Assembly: GCA_947490035.1 (NCBI GenBank)
Contig: CANLGS010000251.1
Coordinates: forward strand, 1-6,515
Direction of reading: 5' to 3'
Length of the DNA stretch: 6,515 nt
Source of the DNA: Gemmataceae bacterium
GTDB taxonomy: Bacteria > Planctomycetota > Planctomycetia > Gemmatales > Gemmataceae
The position numbers were made by a program, and so were the translations under genes. The notes beneath the pieces were generated by a model. It searched no databases, was not told where the DNA came from, and saw nothing but the letters and a program-made list of their open reading frames with translations. Below, in pieces: positions 1 to 6,394 of the stretch. The first letter of the stretch is position 1. Each line of letters opens with the position of its first letter.

Positions 1-1
1 C

Positions 2-946
2 GACGCCGCCATTGCCGTCGCCGAGGACGAGCGCACGCGGGCACGGGCCGAAGCCGCGGCGCTGAACCGCGTCATCGCGGTGGCCGTACCGGGCGAGGAC
101 TACGCGACCGGCGTGCGGAAACTGGTCGCCGCGCGCGAGAAAGCTACCGAAGCCGCGCGGGTGATCGTCGGCACGCCCGGCAGTCTGGGCGCCGACCCTG
201 TGTTCAACGCGCCCGCCGACAACCCGCCCTTCGGCGTCCTCGTGCTCGACCGGGCGGAAGAGTTGCCGGAAGCGGAGTTCCCCGCGCTCTCGCGCCTCGC
301 CGGACGCTGGGTGTTCGTCGGTCACACGCTCCCGCCGGACGACCCGCGCCCGACGTTCAACGGTTCCTTCCCGCGCGGCCCGCGTTCCGGTCGGCCGGCC
401 GAAGTGCCGTTCGCGGCCCACGTCGCCAAACTGCTCGACCGCGAGACGTGGGCCGTCGAGGGCGACCGCCTCGTCTGCCGGCTTACGCACCTGACCCCCG
501 ACCAGCGCCGCGGGATGACCCGCGAGCCGCTCGCCGACCGACCCGAGATCGAACTGCGGTTCCCCGCGACCGACGGCGACCCGGTACTCGCCGAGATCGC
601 GTTCCCGGGCAATACGCCCGTGACCGTCGCGAAGAGCTTCCTCTTCCACGAACTTGGCGAGGTGCTGCTGCGGCCGTGCGGCGAACTCGTCTGGGCCGAC
701 GCGTTTACCGTCGCGTGGCCCGCGGCCGACGGCGCCGACGGCGCGTGGGTCGATCTGGAAGCGGGCGTGCGCGAGAAGGTGACCGGCGCCGGGCCGTTCG
801 CGTTCACCGCGGCCGTGAGCTTCGACCCGGCCGCCGGGTGGGACGCGGAGAAGGCCGCCGCGTGGCTCGCGGTACACGTTCCGGCCGCCTCGCCGAGTCG
901 CTTCGCCGCGCTGCCGCGCACCGCCGGCGCCCGCCCCGCCGTGTGA
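2..946 (+). CDS. C-terminal part of a degenerate superfamily 1 helicase-like protein (5' end outside window)
   Basis: The reading frame is open from the first complete codon at position 2 to a TGA at 944-946, so the gene begins left of the window. A GTG at position 80 is an internal valine rather than a start, because the Ala/Glu/Arg-rich helical stretch runs unbroken across it. The visible 314 residues begin with that helical segment. Next comes RVIVGTPGSLG, then a hydrophobic strand ending LVLDRAEEL (about residues 79-88), then RWVFVGHTLPPDD (about 102-114). The order matches UPF1/AAA_11-AAA_12 type SF1 helicases: the strand before motif II, motif II (normally DEAx) and motif III (normally GDxxQLxP). 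Here motif II reads DRAE and motif III reads GHTLPP, so key ATPase residues look changed. The remaining ~200 residues show no recognised helicase motifs; they end in an Ala/Pro/Arg-rich tail. Helicase ancestry is inference from motif order; activity is doubtful. Confidence 0.6.
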   Translation, partial: DAAIAVAEDERTRARAEAAALNRVIAVAVPGEDYATGVRKLVAAREKATEAARVIVGTPGSLGADPVFNAPADNPPFGVLVLDRAEELPEAEFPALSRLAGRWVFVGHTLPPDDPRPTFNGSFPRGPRSGRPAEVPFAAHVAKLLDRETWAVEGDRLVCRLTHLTPDQRRGMTREPLADRPEIELRFPATDGDPVLAEIAFPGNTPVTVAKSFLFHELGEVLLRPCGELVWADAFTVAWPAADGADGAWVDLEAGVREKVTGAGPFAFTAAVSFDPAAGWDAEKAAAWLAVHVPAASPSRFAALPRTAGARPAV

Positions 947-1000
947 ACCGCGACTGTCAAGGAGCGGGTGTCTTCGTCCCGTCACCGCCTCTCCTCTCCC

Positions 1001-1005
1001 GGAGG
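1001..1005 (+). promoter_or_regulatory. Shine-Dalgarno site of the HAD hydrolase gene
   Basis: GGAGG lies five bases before the GTG at 1011. It is the strongest ribosome-binding sequence in the 64-base gap after the helicase-like gene, and it fixes the start of the next gene at a GTG rather than an internal ATG. No promoter is obvious in this gap, so read-through from the upstream gene is possible. Confidence 0.75.
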
Positions 1006-1010
1006 CCGCC

Positions 1011-1652
1011 GTGCCGTTCAAACTCGTCGTGTGGGACTTCGACGGCACGCTCGCGGACTCGGTCCCGACGGCCGCGGCCATCTTCAACCGGCTCGCCCCG
1101 GACATGGGCTTCAAACCAATCGAAGACCTGACCGCGGCCCGCTCGCTCTCGACGCGCCAGTTCCTCAAGCAGCACGGCATCTCGCTGTGGCGCCTCCCCA
1201 AACTCGTGCGACGGTATCAGGCCGCCGCCGCGGAAGAGGCCGACCGGTTGAAGCTGGTCGCGGGCGTGCCGGACGTTCTCGCGGCGCTCGCTTCGGCCGG
1301 TGTGCGGCTGGGCGTGCTGTCGTCGAACCGCGAGGACAACATCCGGCGGTGCCTGCGCGCGAACGGCGCGGAGCAGCACTTCGCGTTCGTGGTCGGCTAC
1401 CCGCGGCTGTTCGGCAAGGGCAAGGCGCTGAAGCGCATCCTCCGCGCCGAGCGCCTGACCCGCGCGGACGTGCTGTACATCGGGGACGAGTTGCGCGACG
1501 TGGAGGCCGCGAAGAAGGCGGGCGTGAAGGTGGCCGCGGTCGCGTGGGGCTTCCACACGGCGGAGCTACTGCGGAGTGGATCGCCGGATTACGTGGTGCG
1601 CGATGTGAGTGAACTGATGGGAGTGGTGGACCAAAACGAGCGCGCTGTTTAG
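1011..1652 (+). CDS. HAD-superfamily hydrolase, phosphoglycolate phosphatase-like
   Basis: A 213-residue cytoplasmic protein, the usual length for Gph/PGP-type HAD phosphatases. The HAD motifs occur in order. Motif I is DFDGT (nucleophile D9, acid/base D11). Motif II is VLSSN (S105). Motif III is a lysine in FGKGKALKRIL (K136 or K138). Motif IV is IGDELRD (D159, E160, D163), which binds Mg2+. Residues of about 15-90 between motifs I and II form a helical C1-type cap, which sets substrate choice in this family. The family hydrolyses small phosphate monoesters; the sequence does not say which, and phosphoglycolate is only the default annotation. No signal peptide is present. The GTG start is chosen for its GGAGG site and because motif I then sits at the normal N-terminal position. 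The gene converges with the lipoprotein gene at 1735, with a palindrome between them. Confidence 0.92.
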   Translation: MPFKLVVWDFDGTLADSVPTAAAIFNRLAPDMGFKPIEDLTAARSLSTRQFLKQHGISLWRLPKLVRRYQAAAAEEADRLKLVAGVPDVLAALASAGVRLGVLSSNREDNIRRCLRANGAEQHFAFVVGYPRLFGKGKALKRILRAERLTRADVLYIGDELRDVEAAKKAGVKVAAVAWGFHTAELLRSGSPDYVVRDVSELMGVVDQNERAV

Positions 1653-1659
1653 CCTCGGT

Positions 1660-1724
1660 TTTGTGGCACAGACTTCCAGCCTGTGATTCTCAAAGCAACA
1701 CAGGCTGGAAGCCTGTGCCACAAA
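1660..1724. repeat. Nested palindrome between convergent genes, possible bidirectional terminator
   Basis: Arms at 1660-1685 and 1699-1724 are 26-base inverted copies with one mismatch (A at 1672 where G would pair), separated by a 13-base loop. Each arm is itself a near-palindrome: CACAGGCT, three bases, AGCCTGTG in the right arm, and the same with one change in the left. The DNA or RNA could therefore fold as one long hairpin or as two small ones. It starts 7 bases after the HAD stop codon and ends 10 bases before the lipoprotein stop codon, as expected for a shared terminator. From memory, this motif recurs in intergenic regions of planctomycete genomes, so it may be a dispersed REP-like element that also terminates transcription. 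Confidence 0.8.
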
Positions 1725-1734
1725 GCAAAACCAA

Positions 1735-2535
1735 TCACTTCGATTCCAGAACCCGTTGTATCGCCAGCGTGAAGGCGCGGCCTTCGTCGCCGCGGTCGCT
1801 GAGGCCGAGCGGCTTTGCGCGGAGTTGGGCCACGTCGTCGCCGAGCGAATCGACGGTGCGCAGGTGCAGGTACCACACGGCGCCGGCGCGGAGGTCGTCT
1901 TCGCCGAACACGTAGGCCGGGCGGTTCAGCCGGTCGGCGGTCACGCGGTTGAACTCGGTGATTGCGTCCGCGAGCGTTTCGGGCGTCGTCTCGATGGCGC
2001 GGAACGCGAGATTGCGGGTCGCGGCCACGTCCTTGATCGCGCTCACGTCGGTGCCGGCGGCGTGCAGGTACACCACGCTGCGGAAGCCCGCGGTCTTGAT
2101 CGCGTCGAACCCGTCAAGGGTCGGCTTGCGCCCCGCGAACAGTCCGTCTTTCACCTTCGTGTATGCGGTTTTCGGCGGCTCGGCGGTTTGCGGCTTCACG
2201 GGCGCGCCCAATACGCCCGGCGCGCCGGGTTGCGTGGGCCGCGACGACGGCCCGCCCGGCAGCGGGTCTGGGAACAGCAGTTCGGGGCCGCCCTTCGGCG
2301 CGGGGCGAAGCGGGTCGAGCGACGCGGGCGGCGGGAAGTTGCTCGGCCCCGGCGCGGGCACCGTGGGCGAGGTCGGCACGCCGGCCGGCGGCAGCAGGGT
2401 CGGGTTCCGCGGCGCGTCCGGCAGGAACGGCCGCGGGCGGTTGCCCGGTTCGTTGAGGTGGCAGCACCGGTGGCGGCACCCGACGGCCCCGAACACGAGC
2501 GCGGCGACCGCGGCGAGCATCAGTTTACGGGTCAT
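1735..2535 (-). CDS. Putative lipoprotein with proline-rich linker and degenerate dual-specificity-phosphatase-like domain
   Basis: A 266-residue protein. The N-terminus is MTRK, a hydrophobic stretch and then GAVGC (C20), which reads as a lipoprotein signal with a slightly atypical lipobox; export and lipidation are inferred. Residues ~36-121 are rich in Pro and Gly, probably a flexible spacer. Residues ~124-266 resemble the DUF442/DSP-like phosphatase fold: GLFAGRKPT near 131, then a GFRSVVYLH strand, and YVFGEDDLRAGAVW at 208-221, where active members have HCxxGxR followed by AG. The arginine (R216) is kept, but the position of the catalytic cysteine is F210, so it is probably a pseudophosphatase that binds rather than hydrolyses. 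The reading frame extends upstream to an ATG at 2577. The start at 2535 is preferred because it has GGAGGA six bases upstream and places the signal peptide at the terminus. Domain assignment is by pattern only. Confidence 0.72.
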   Translation of the reverse strand: MTRKLMLAAVAALVFGAVGCRHRCCHLNEPGNRPRPFLPDAPRNPTLLPPAGVPTSPTVPAPGPSNFPPPASLDPLRPAPKGGPELLFPDPLPGGPSSRPTQPGAPGVLGAPVKPQTAEPPKTAYTKVKDGLFAGRKPTLDGFDAIKTAGFRSVVYLHAAGTDVSAIKDVAATRNLAFRAIETTPETLADAITEFNRVTADRLNRPAYVFGEDDLRAGAVWYLHLRTVDSLGDDVAQLRAKPLGLSDRGDEGRAFTLAIQRVLESK

Positions 2536-2541
2536 GAAGAA

Positions 2542-2547
2542 TCCTCC
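2542..2547 (-). promoter_or_regulatory. Shine-Dalgarno site of the lipoprotein gene
   Basis: The minus strand reads GGAGGA here, six bases before the ATG at 2535. This decides against the in-frame ATG at 2577, which would add 14 residues in front of the signal peptide. Confidence 0.75.
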
Positions 2548-2740
2548 GCGCAAGCTTCCGAAAGCGCACTCCAGCACCCCGATTCTAGGTTGTAAAAGTT
2601 ACCGCCTCACGCGACTTGATCCGAACCGGCGAGATTCCGGTTGCGCGATGTGGCGGCGATGCCGGTTGTGCAAGCTGTGCGGGCACGGCGACGTGGGCAA
2701 GATGAATGGGACGCTGACGCGGTCACGACGTGTCTTGGTT
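2548..2740. other. Intergenic stretch upstream of the lipoprotein gene, no gene seen
   Basis: This is the left half of a 412-base gap; the right half is the palindromic element at 2741. No credible coding region is visible on either strand. The only promoter hint is TAGAAT on the minus strand (2582-2587), placed suitably for a leader of about 40 bases before the lipoprotein start. No matching -35 box is present, so it stays a weak candidate. A six-base hairpin (AACCGG at 2624-2629 with CCGGTT at 2637-2642) may be chance in DNA of this composition. Confidence 0.5.
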
Positions 2741-2934
2741 TTTACTCCGAAGGAGTTGTATTCAATAGCCCAGGGTCAGCACGGCTTTGCGTGCGCCACC
2801 CTGGGGCTACGCAAAGCGCGCGACCCTGGGAAACCACCGGCGGGCGCGACACTGGAAACCTGCGACTGTCACTCAGGGTGCGCTCGCAAAGCCTCGCGAC
2901 CCTGGGCTATTGAATACAACTCCTTCGGAGTAAA
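2741..2934. repeat. 194-bp palindromic element with perfect 37-bp terminal inverted repeats
   Basis: The sequence at 2741-2777 is the exact reverse complement of 2898-2934. Each arm carries its own small palindrome at the outer end (ACTCC, three bases, GGAGT at 2744-2756 and 2919-2931). The interior holds further copies of the inner arm: GACCCTGGG occurs at 2822-2830 and 2898-2906, and its complement CCCAGGGTC at 2769-2777. A longer unit beginning GCAAAGC and ending GACCCTGGG occurs at 2811-2830 and 2886-2906, and inverted at 2769-2790. Several mutually exclusive hairpins are therefore possible. The element starts 13 bases beyond the stop codon of the LarA-like gene, where it may act as its 3' structure. 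It codes for nothing credible. It looks like a MITE- or REP-type dispersed repeat; TA dinucleotides lie near both ends, but they are part of the inverted repeat, so they are not proof of transposition. Confidence 0.88.
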
Positions 2935-2947
2935 GAACGAGAGGTCG

Positions 2948-4249
2948 TTAATGACCCTTCGCCCTTCTTCCGCGAACGCTGTGCGGGAACAGCTTCTCTT
3001 GCACCAAGTTGCCGTTCGCGTCGAATGGCAGCGCGATTGGTTCGCCCACGAACTCAAGGTGTGCGTGGCCCTTGAGGTCCGCCGCGAGCGGCCCGGACAC
3101 CCACATCTCCACCACCTCCAGCGTGTTCGGAATCACGCAGAACTTCACCTTCTCGAACTCCGGCTGCCAGCACGTCTCCACGCACGCCGCGATCACCTCG
3201 CGGTCCGTCTCGAACGCGATCGGCAACTTCGAGCGCCACAGCGACCGGGCCGTCAGGTTGTTCATGCGGAACGGCCCCTGGTCGATCCCCGCAATCGCGC
3301 GGTTGGTCGTGAGGTCCGCCAGACCGATGCCGGTCGCGTTGCCGTGGCTTTCGGGAGACACTTCGAGTACGCCGATGCGAACGATTCGCGGGTCGTTCGT
3401 CTCGGCTTCGGGCGTGGCCTCGATCAGCATCCGGCCGATCACGTTCGGGTCCATCCCGGCGCCGGAGTAGTTCTTCCCGCACTCGCCGATGATGAGCACG
3501 TCGGTGCCCTTGAACGGCAACTTGCCCATCAACCCCTTCGCCTCTTCGAGCAACACCGGCTCGCGGTCCCAGAGGTCGTCGCGGTCGATCACTTCGAGCT
3601 TCGCGGTCTCTTCCTTCGCGTTCTCCAGAATCGCCAACCCGCCGATGAACGGCGTCTTCTTGAGAATCACCTGCCCCGACTCGGGGATCATGTCGCGTAG
3701 GCCGCGCGTGCCGAAACTGTGAACCTGATCGGCCCCGTGGCGCTTGCCCAGCCCGATCACGAGCATCTTCAGGATGCCGCTCTCGAACTTGCCGCGGAAG
3801 TCGGTGTGCGGCTTCACGCGTGACACCGTCACCACGGCGTCGGCCGCGAGCGCGTTCTTGTCCCACCAGACCGGTTGGCCCCAGGAGTTCGCGCCGAGGT
3901 TCTCCGCGCCCATGTCCGTGACGACCGGAACCCCCAAGTGCGCTTCATCGAGGTCGTAGCTGGCGAGCAGTTCGCGCTGGCCTTCGGACGTGGCGCCGCC
4001 GTGCGACCCCATCGCGGCCACGACGAACGGCTGCGCGCCCAACTCCTTGATCGCGTCAACGGTGGCTTTGGCGAGCGCAAGATAATTGTTGATGCCGCGA
4101 CTGCCGCACGCGACCGCGACCTTCATGCCGGGTTTGATGCGCTTCGCGGTCTTGGAGCCAAGCCACAACTCGCGAGTGGCCTTCGCGGGGTCGGCGACGG
4201 CCGGTTGCGGCGCGGTCTGACGAACGAGCTGTACGCGGGGAATGTCCAC
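2948..4249 (-). CDS. LarA/DUF2088-family protein (nickel-pincer lactate racemase-like)
   Basis: A 433-residue cytoplasmic protein. Conserved blocks in order are: CGSRGINN (48-55), AAMGSHGGAT (78-87), SRVKPHTDFRGKFESGILKM (143-162), IGLGKRHGADQVHSFG (165-180), IGECGKNYSGAGMDPN (254-269) and CVIPNTLEVVEMWVSGPL (371-388). LarA enzymes use a nickel-pincer nucleotide attached to a lysine, with histidines that move a proton or hydride on 2-hydroxy acids. By position, R51, H83, H148, K161 and H171 or H177 are candidate counterparts. The substrate is unknown, because the family includes racemases and epimerases of several 2-hydroxy acids. No cofactor genes (larB, larC, larE) lie in the window. The GTG at 4249 is the only plausible start after the palindrome at 4284-4394 and before the first conserved block; its ribosome-binding site is weak (GAGA about nine bases upstream). 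Family assignment is firm, chemistry inferred. Confidence 0.85.
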   Translation of the reverse strand: MDIPRVQLVRQTAPQPAVADPAKATRELWLGSKTAKRIKPGMKVAVACGSRGINNYLALAKATVDAIKELGAQPFVVAAMGSHGGATSEGQRELLASYDLDEAHLGVPVVTDMGAENLGANSWGQPVWWDKNALAADAVVTVSRVKPHTDFRGKFESGILKMLVIGLGKRHGADQVHSFGTRGLRDMIPESGQVILKKTPFIGGLAILENAKEETAKLEVIDRDDLWDREPVLLEEAKGLMGKLPFKGTDVLIIGECGKNYSGAGMDPNVIGRMLIEATPEAETNDPRIVRIGVLEVSPESHGNATGIGLADLTTNRAIAGIDQGPFRMNNLTARSLWRSKLPIAFETDREVIAACVETCWQPEFEKVKFCVIPNTLEVVEMWVSGPLAADLKGHAHLEFVGEPIALPFDANGNLVQEKLFPHSVRGRRAKGH

Positions 4250-4283
4250 GACTGTCTCGGTGTTGGGGAGAAATAAAGAAGAG

Positions 4284-4394
4284 AAGAGCCGCAGATGACG
4301 CAGACGGACGCAGATTAAAGGCAGAAGACCGTGTTCAAAACAAACTCTTCTCTGTGGTTTTGATCTGCGTCCGTCTGCGTCATCTGCGGCTCTT
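4284..4394. repeat. Perfect 32-bp inverted repeat between the peptidase and LarA-like genes
   Basis: The arms at 4284-4315 and 4363-4394 are exact reverse complements, with a 47-base AT-richer spacer. Each arm contains three near-tandem copies of a 9-10 base unit starting CGCAGA (4290, 4299 and 4309 in the left arm). The element lies 13 bases after the peptidase stop codon and 34 bases before the GTG of the LarA-like gene, so a transcript crossing it would form a very stable hairpin. It could end the peptidase transcript or shape the leader of the next gene. No uridine run follows the hairpin directly. It differs in sequence from the palindromes at 1660 and 2741 and probably belongs to another dispersed repeat family. 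Confidence 0.88.
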
Positions 4395-4407
4395 TCTGCT
4401 TCGCAAC

Positions 4408-6306
4408 CTATTCCAGTTTGGCCTTCAGGGTGAGCTTCTTGCCCTTGCGATCGACGACGATGTCGATGGTGGTGCCGAGCTTCTGGGCGCCCATCGCGGT
4501 CATGTAGGCGCCGATGTTGGGCGTCGCCTTGCCGCCCACTTCCACGATCACGTCGCCGTCCTTCAGCCCGGCTTTCTCGGCCACGCCGCCCGGCGTCACG
4601 CCTTCGAGCCGGAGACCTTCGCCTTCGTACATGTAGTCGGGGAGAATGCCGAGGCGCGGACCCATCGGCCCGGTGCGGCGCGGCTCGGTCGGGTCGCTCC
4701 ACGGGTCTTTCACCGCGATGTACTTCGGCGGGCTTTCCTGCGCGACGAGGTGCGCGAGAAGGAGTTCGGCGAAGTCGGTCGTCTTCTTCATGCCGGGTAC
4801 GTCGATCTTCTCCGGGATGTCGGTCGGCTTGTGGTACTCGCCGTGCGTGCCGGTGTACAGGAACAGCACCGGGATCTTCTTGCGGTAGAACGAGTCGTGG
4901 TCGCTCGGCCCGGTGCCGGCCGCGATGGTGCTGAGTTTGAAGTCGGTCTTCTTGTTCGTGTCCGCAACGAGGTCCGCGAAGCCGGCGCTGGTGCCGGTGC
5001 CGTACACGACCAGACGATCCTTCTTGCCGAACAGCCCGAGCCAGTCGGTCGGCACCGGCTTGGTGCGGCCGATCATGTCCATGTTGATCATCGCCACCGT
5101 CTTGTCGAGCGGGAACAGCGGCTCCTTGCAGTAGAACTGCGAGCCGACCAGCCCGATCTCTTCGGCCGAGAACGCGATGAACACGATCCGCCGGCCTTGC
5201 CGGTTCTTGATCGCGCCGAACCGCCGGGCGAGTTCCATGAGGCCGGTGGTGCCGCTGGCGTTGTCGTCGGCGCCGTAGTGAATCTTGCCCTTCGCGGTCG
5301 GCCCGCCGGCGCTGCCGAAGGTGCCGTACCCGACGTGGTCGTAGTGCGCGCCGATCACGACCGTCTCGTCCTTCAAGGGGCCAGCGCCTTCGAGCACACC
5401 GACGACGTTCTTGGGCTTCACTTCCTTGCGGTCAACGGTCACCTCCGCGTCGGCCTTCCAGCCCTTCAGCGCGAACGACTGCGGCTTCAGGTTCTCGTTG
5501 ATCGCGGTCTCGATCTCGTTCAGCGATTTCTGCTTCGCGGCCGCGAGGAGTTCGTCGAGGCTCGCGCGCTTGAGGAAGATCACTGGGAACTTGGCCGGCG
5601 TGGTGCCGCTCGCGTGCTGCGCGTACTGCGCGATCGGGTCGTTCTTCGCGGCCGCCGTGCTGTCGTTCACGATGATCAGGCCCGCGGCCTTGTTCTTCTG
5701 CGCCACTTCGATCTTGGTGGCGAACGCCGCGTGCGTGCTGTCGTCGCTGGCGGGCACGGTGGTGTCGAACCGCTTGTCGCCTTTCTCGTTGTAGCGCGGC
5801 GTGCGGCGCAGGATCACCACGAACTTGCCTTCGACATCAAGCCCCGCGTAGTCGTCGTACTTGAGGCCGGGCGCGGTGATGCCGTAGCCCGCGAACACGA
5901 GTTCGCCCTTCGCCGTGCTGGTCGGGCTGAAGCCCATCGGGTTGTAGTCGGTGCCGAGTTTCGGCTCCTTCTTCGCGTCGTCGGGGCCGGTCAGCGTGAA
6001 CGACACCGGCTTGCCGAGTTTCGACGACATCGTGACGCTGAACGGCTGGAAGTACGTGCCGTCCTTCATCGCGGGCTTCACCCCGGCTTCCTTGAACACC
6101 TCGACGATCCGGTCGGCGGCCTTGTCGATACCCTTGGTGTCGATCCCGCGGCCCTCGCAGTCCGGGCTGGCGAGGAAGAAGATGTCCTTGCGCATCCGTT
6201 CGAGAACGGGGTCGTCGAACGGCTTCTGGGCGGGCGCGGCGTTGGTGATCGCGAGCAGCGCGAAGACCGCGAGCGCACCCGCGAGCGGGCGGAACGTGCC
6301 AGACAT
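4408..6306 (-). CDS. Secreted M28-family zinc peptidase with PA and C-terminal PDZ domains
   Basis: A 632-residue protein. Residues 1-26 are a signal peptide ending AAPA, so it is exported. Residues of about 130-250 contain a PA-type insert (FAGYGI, VEGKFVVILRR, KAAGLIIVND). The M28 catalytic core spans about 300-520 with every expected residue: GAHYDH (H321), GADDNASG (D347), SAEEIGL (E382 as base, E383 as ligand), NMDMIGR (D410) and EYHKPTD (H492). These bind two zinc ions in aminopeptidases of this family. Residues of about 545-632 form a PDZ domain (GPRLGILPDY, GVTPGGVAEKAGLKDGDVIV). Likely role: removal of N-terminal residues from peptides in the periplasm or outside the cell; specificity cannot be read. 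The ATG at 6306 is preferred over the in-frame ATG at 6465 because it has AAGGA seven bases upstream and begins the signal peptide. It reads toward the LarA-like gene. Confidence 0.95.
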   Translation of the reverse strand: MSGTFRPLAGALAVFALLAITNAAPAQKPFDDPVLERMRKDIFFLASPDCEGRGIDTKGIDKAADRIVEVFKEAGVKPAMKDGTYFQPFSVTMSSKLGKPVSFTLTGPDDAKKEPKLGTDYNPMGFSPTSTAKGELVFAGYGITAPGLKYDDYAGLDVEGKFVVILRRTPRYNEKGDKRFDTTVPASDDSTHAAFATKIEVAQKNKAAGLIIVNDSTAAAKNDPIAQYAQHASGTTPAKFPVIFLKRASLDELLAAAKQKSLNEIETAINENLKPQSFALKGWKADAEVTVDRKEVKPKNVVGVLEGAGPLKDETVVIGAHYDHVGYGTFGSAGGPTAKGKIHYGADDNASGTTGLMELARRFGAIKNRQGRRIVFIAFSAEEIGLVGSQFYCKEPLFPLDKTVAMINMDMIGRTKPVPTDWLGLFGKKDRLVVYGTGTSAGFADLVADTNKKTDFKLSTIAAGTGPSDHDSFYRKKIPVLFLYTGTHGEYHKPTDIPEKIDVPGMKKTTDFAELLLAHLVAQESPPKYIAVKDPWSDPTEPRRTGPMGPRLGILPDYMYEGEGLRLEGVTPGGVAEKAGLKDGDVIVEVGGKATPNIGAYMTAMGAQKLGTTIDIVVDRKGKKLTLKAKLE

Positions 6307-6313
6307 GCGGTTG

Positions 6314-6318
6314 TCCTT
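6314..6318 (-). promoter_or_regulatory. Shine-Dalgarno site of the M28 peptidase gene
   Basis: The minus strand reads AAGGA seven bases before the ATG at 6306. It settles the start against the longer frame from 6465, whose extra 53 residues would bury the signal peptide. Confidence 0.7.
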
Positions 6319-6343
6319 AATTGAAGGGCGGGAGGGTAGAGCT

Positions 6344-6349
6344 ATTATG
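6344..6349 (-). promoter_or_regulatory. Weak -10 promoter candidate for the peptidase gene
   Basis: The minus strand reads CATAAT, one base from the sigma-70 consensus, in an unusually AT-rich patch about 38 bases before the start codon. This would give a leader of about 30 bases. No good -35 box is found 16-18 bases upstream, so the call rests on the -10 and its position alone. Confidence 0.25.
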
Positions 6350-6373
6350 TGGTAACGGCGGGCCTCTTGGTAG

Positions 6374-6394
6374 GTGCCGCTTGCCGAGCGGCAC
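6374..6394. repeat. Short perfect hairpin (8-bp stem, 5-base loop)
   Basis: GTGCCGCT at 6374-6381 pairs exactly with AGCGGCAC at 6387-6394. It lies upstream of the peptidase gene, just beyond the promoter candidate. From memory, similar GTGCCGCTTGCCGAGCGGC sequences recur between planctomycete genes, so a dispersed REP-like unit is more likely than a specific operator. A nearby TTTCATGAAA palindrome (6423-6432) may be chance. Confidence 0.6.

Noticed and set aside
2641..2913. A 90-residue plus-strand frame and an overlapping 62-residue minus-strand frame (2869-3057).
   Set aside because: Both mainly translate the inverted repeat at 2741-2934 and have no ribosome-binding site. Short proteins of this kind in planctomycetes are commonly repeat translations.
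2741..2934. A complete transposon with target-site duplication.
   Set aside because: It has no coding capacity, and the flanking bases outside the inverted repeat do not match as a direct repeat. TA at the ends is already part of the palindrome.
1949..3700. A 583-residue plus-strand open frame.
   Set aside because: It lies antisense to the lipoprotein and LarA-like genes and runs through the 2741 palindrome. Its composition changes abruptly and no motif is recognisable; it is a by-product of high GC.
4316..4362. A promoter for the LarA-like gene within the loop of the 32-bp inverted repeat (TTGAAC and TAATCT on the minus strand).
   Set aside because: The spacing is only 15 bases and the match to consensus is partial, so it is not listed as a feature.
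4284..4394. A CRISPR-like array, because CGCAGA units recur.
   Set aside because: The units are 9-10 bases long, adjacent and without spacers, and the two sets are inverted. This is a simple inverted repeat.
4250..4702. The LarA-like reading frame stays open upstream to 4702, suggesting a 584-residue protein or a fusion with the peptidase.
   Set aside because: The extra part translates the peptidase gene in another frame and the palindrome at 4284-4394, is rich in Arg and low complexity, and shows no LarA-family features. The family N-terminus fits the GTG at 4249.
4354..6324. A 656-residue plus-strand open frame antisense to the peptidase gene.
   Set aside because: It is the mirror of the peptidase coding sequence, rich in Arg, His and Val as expected for antisense frames at high GC. 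The minus-strand frame carries every M28 zinc ligand.
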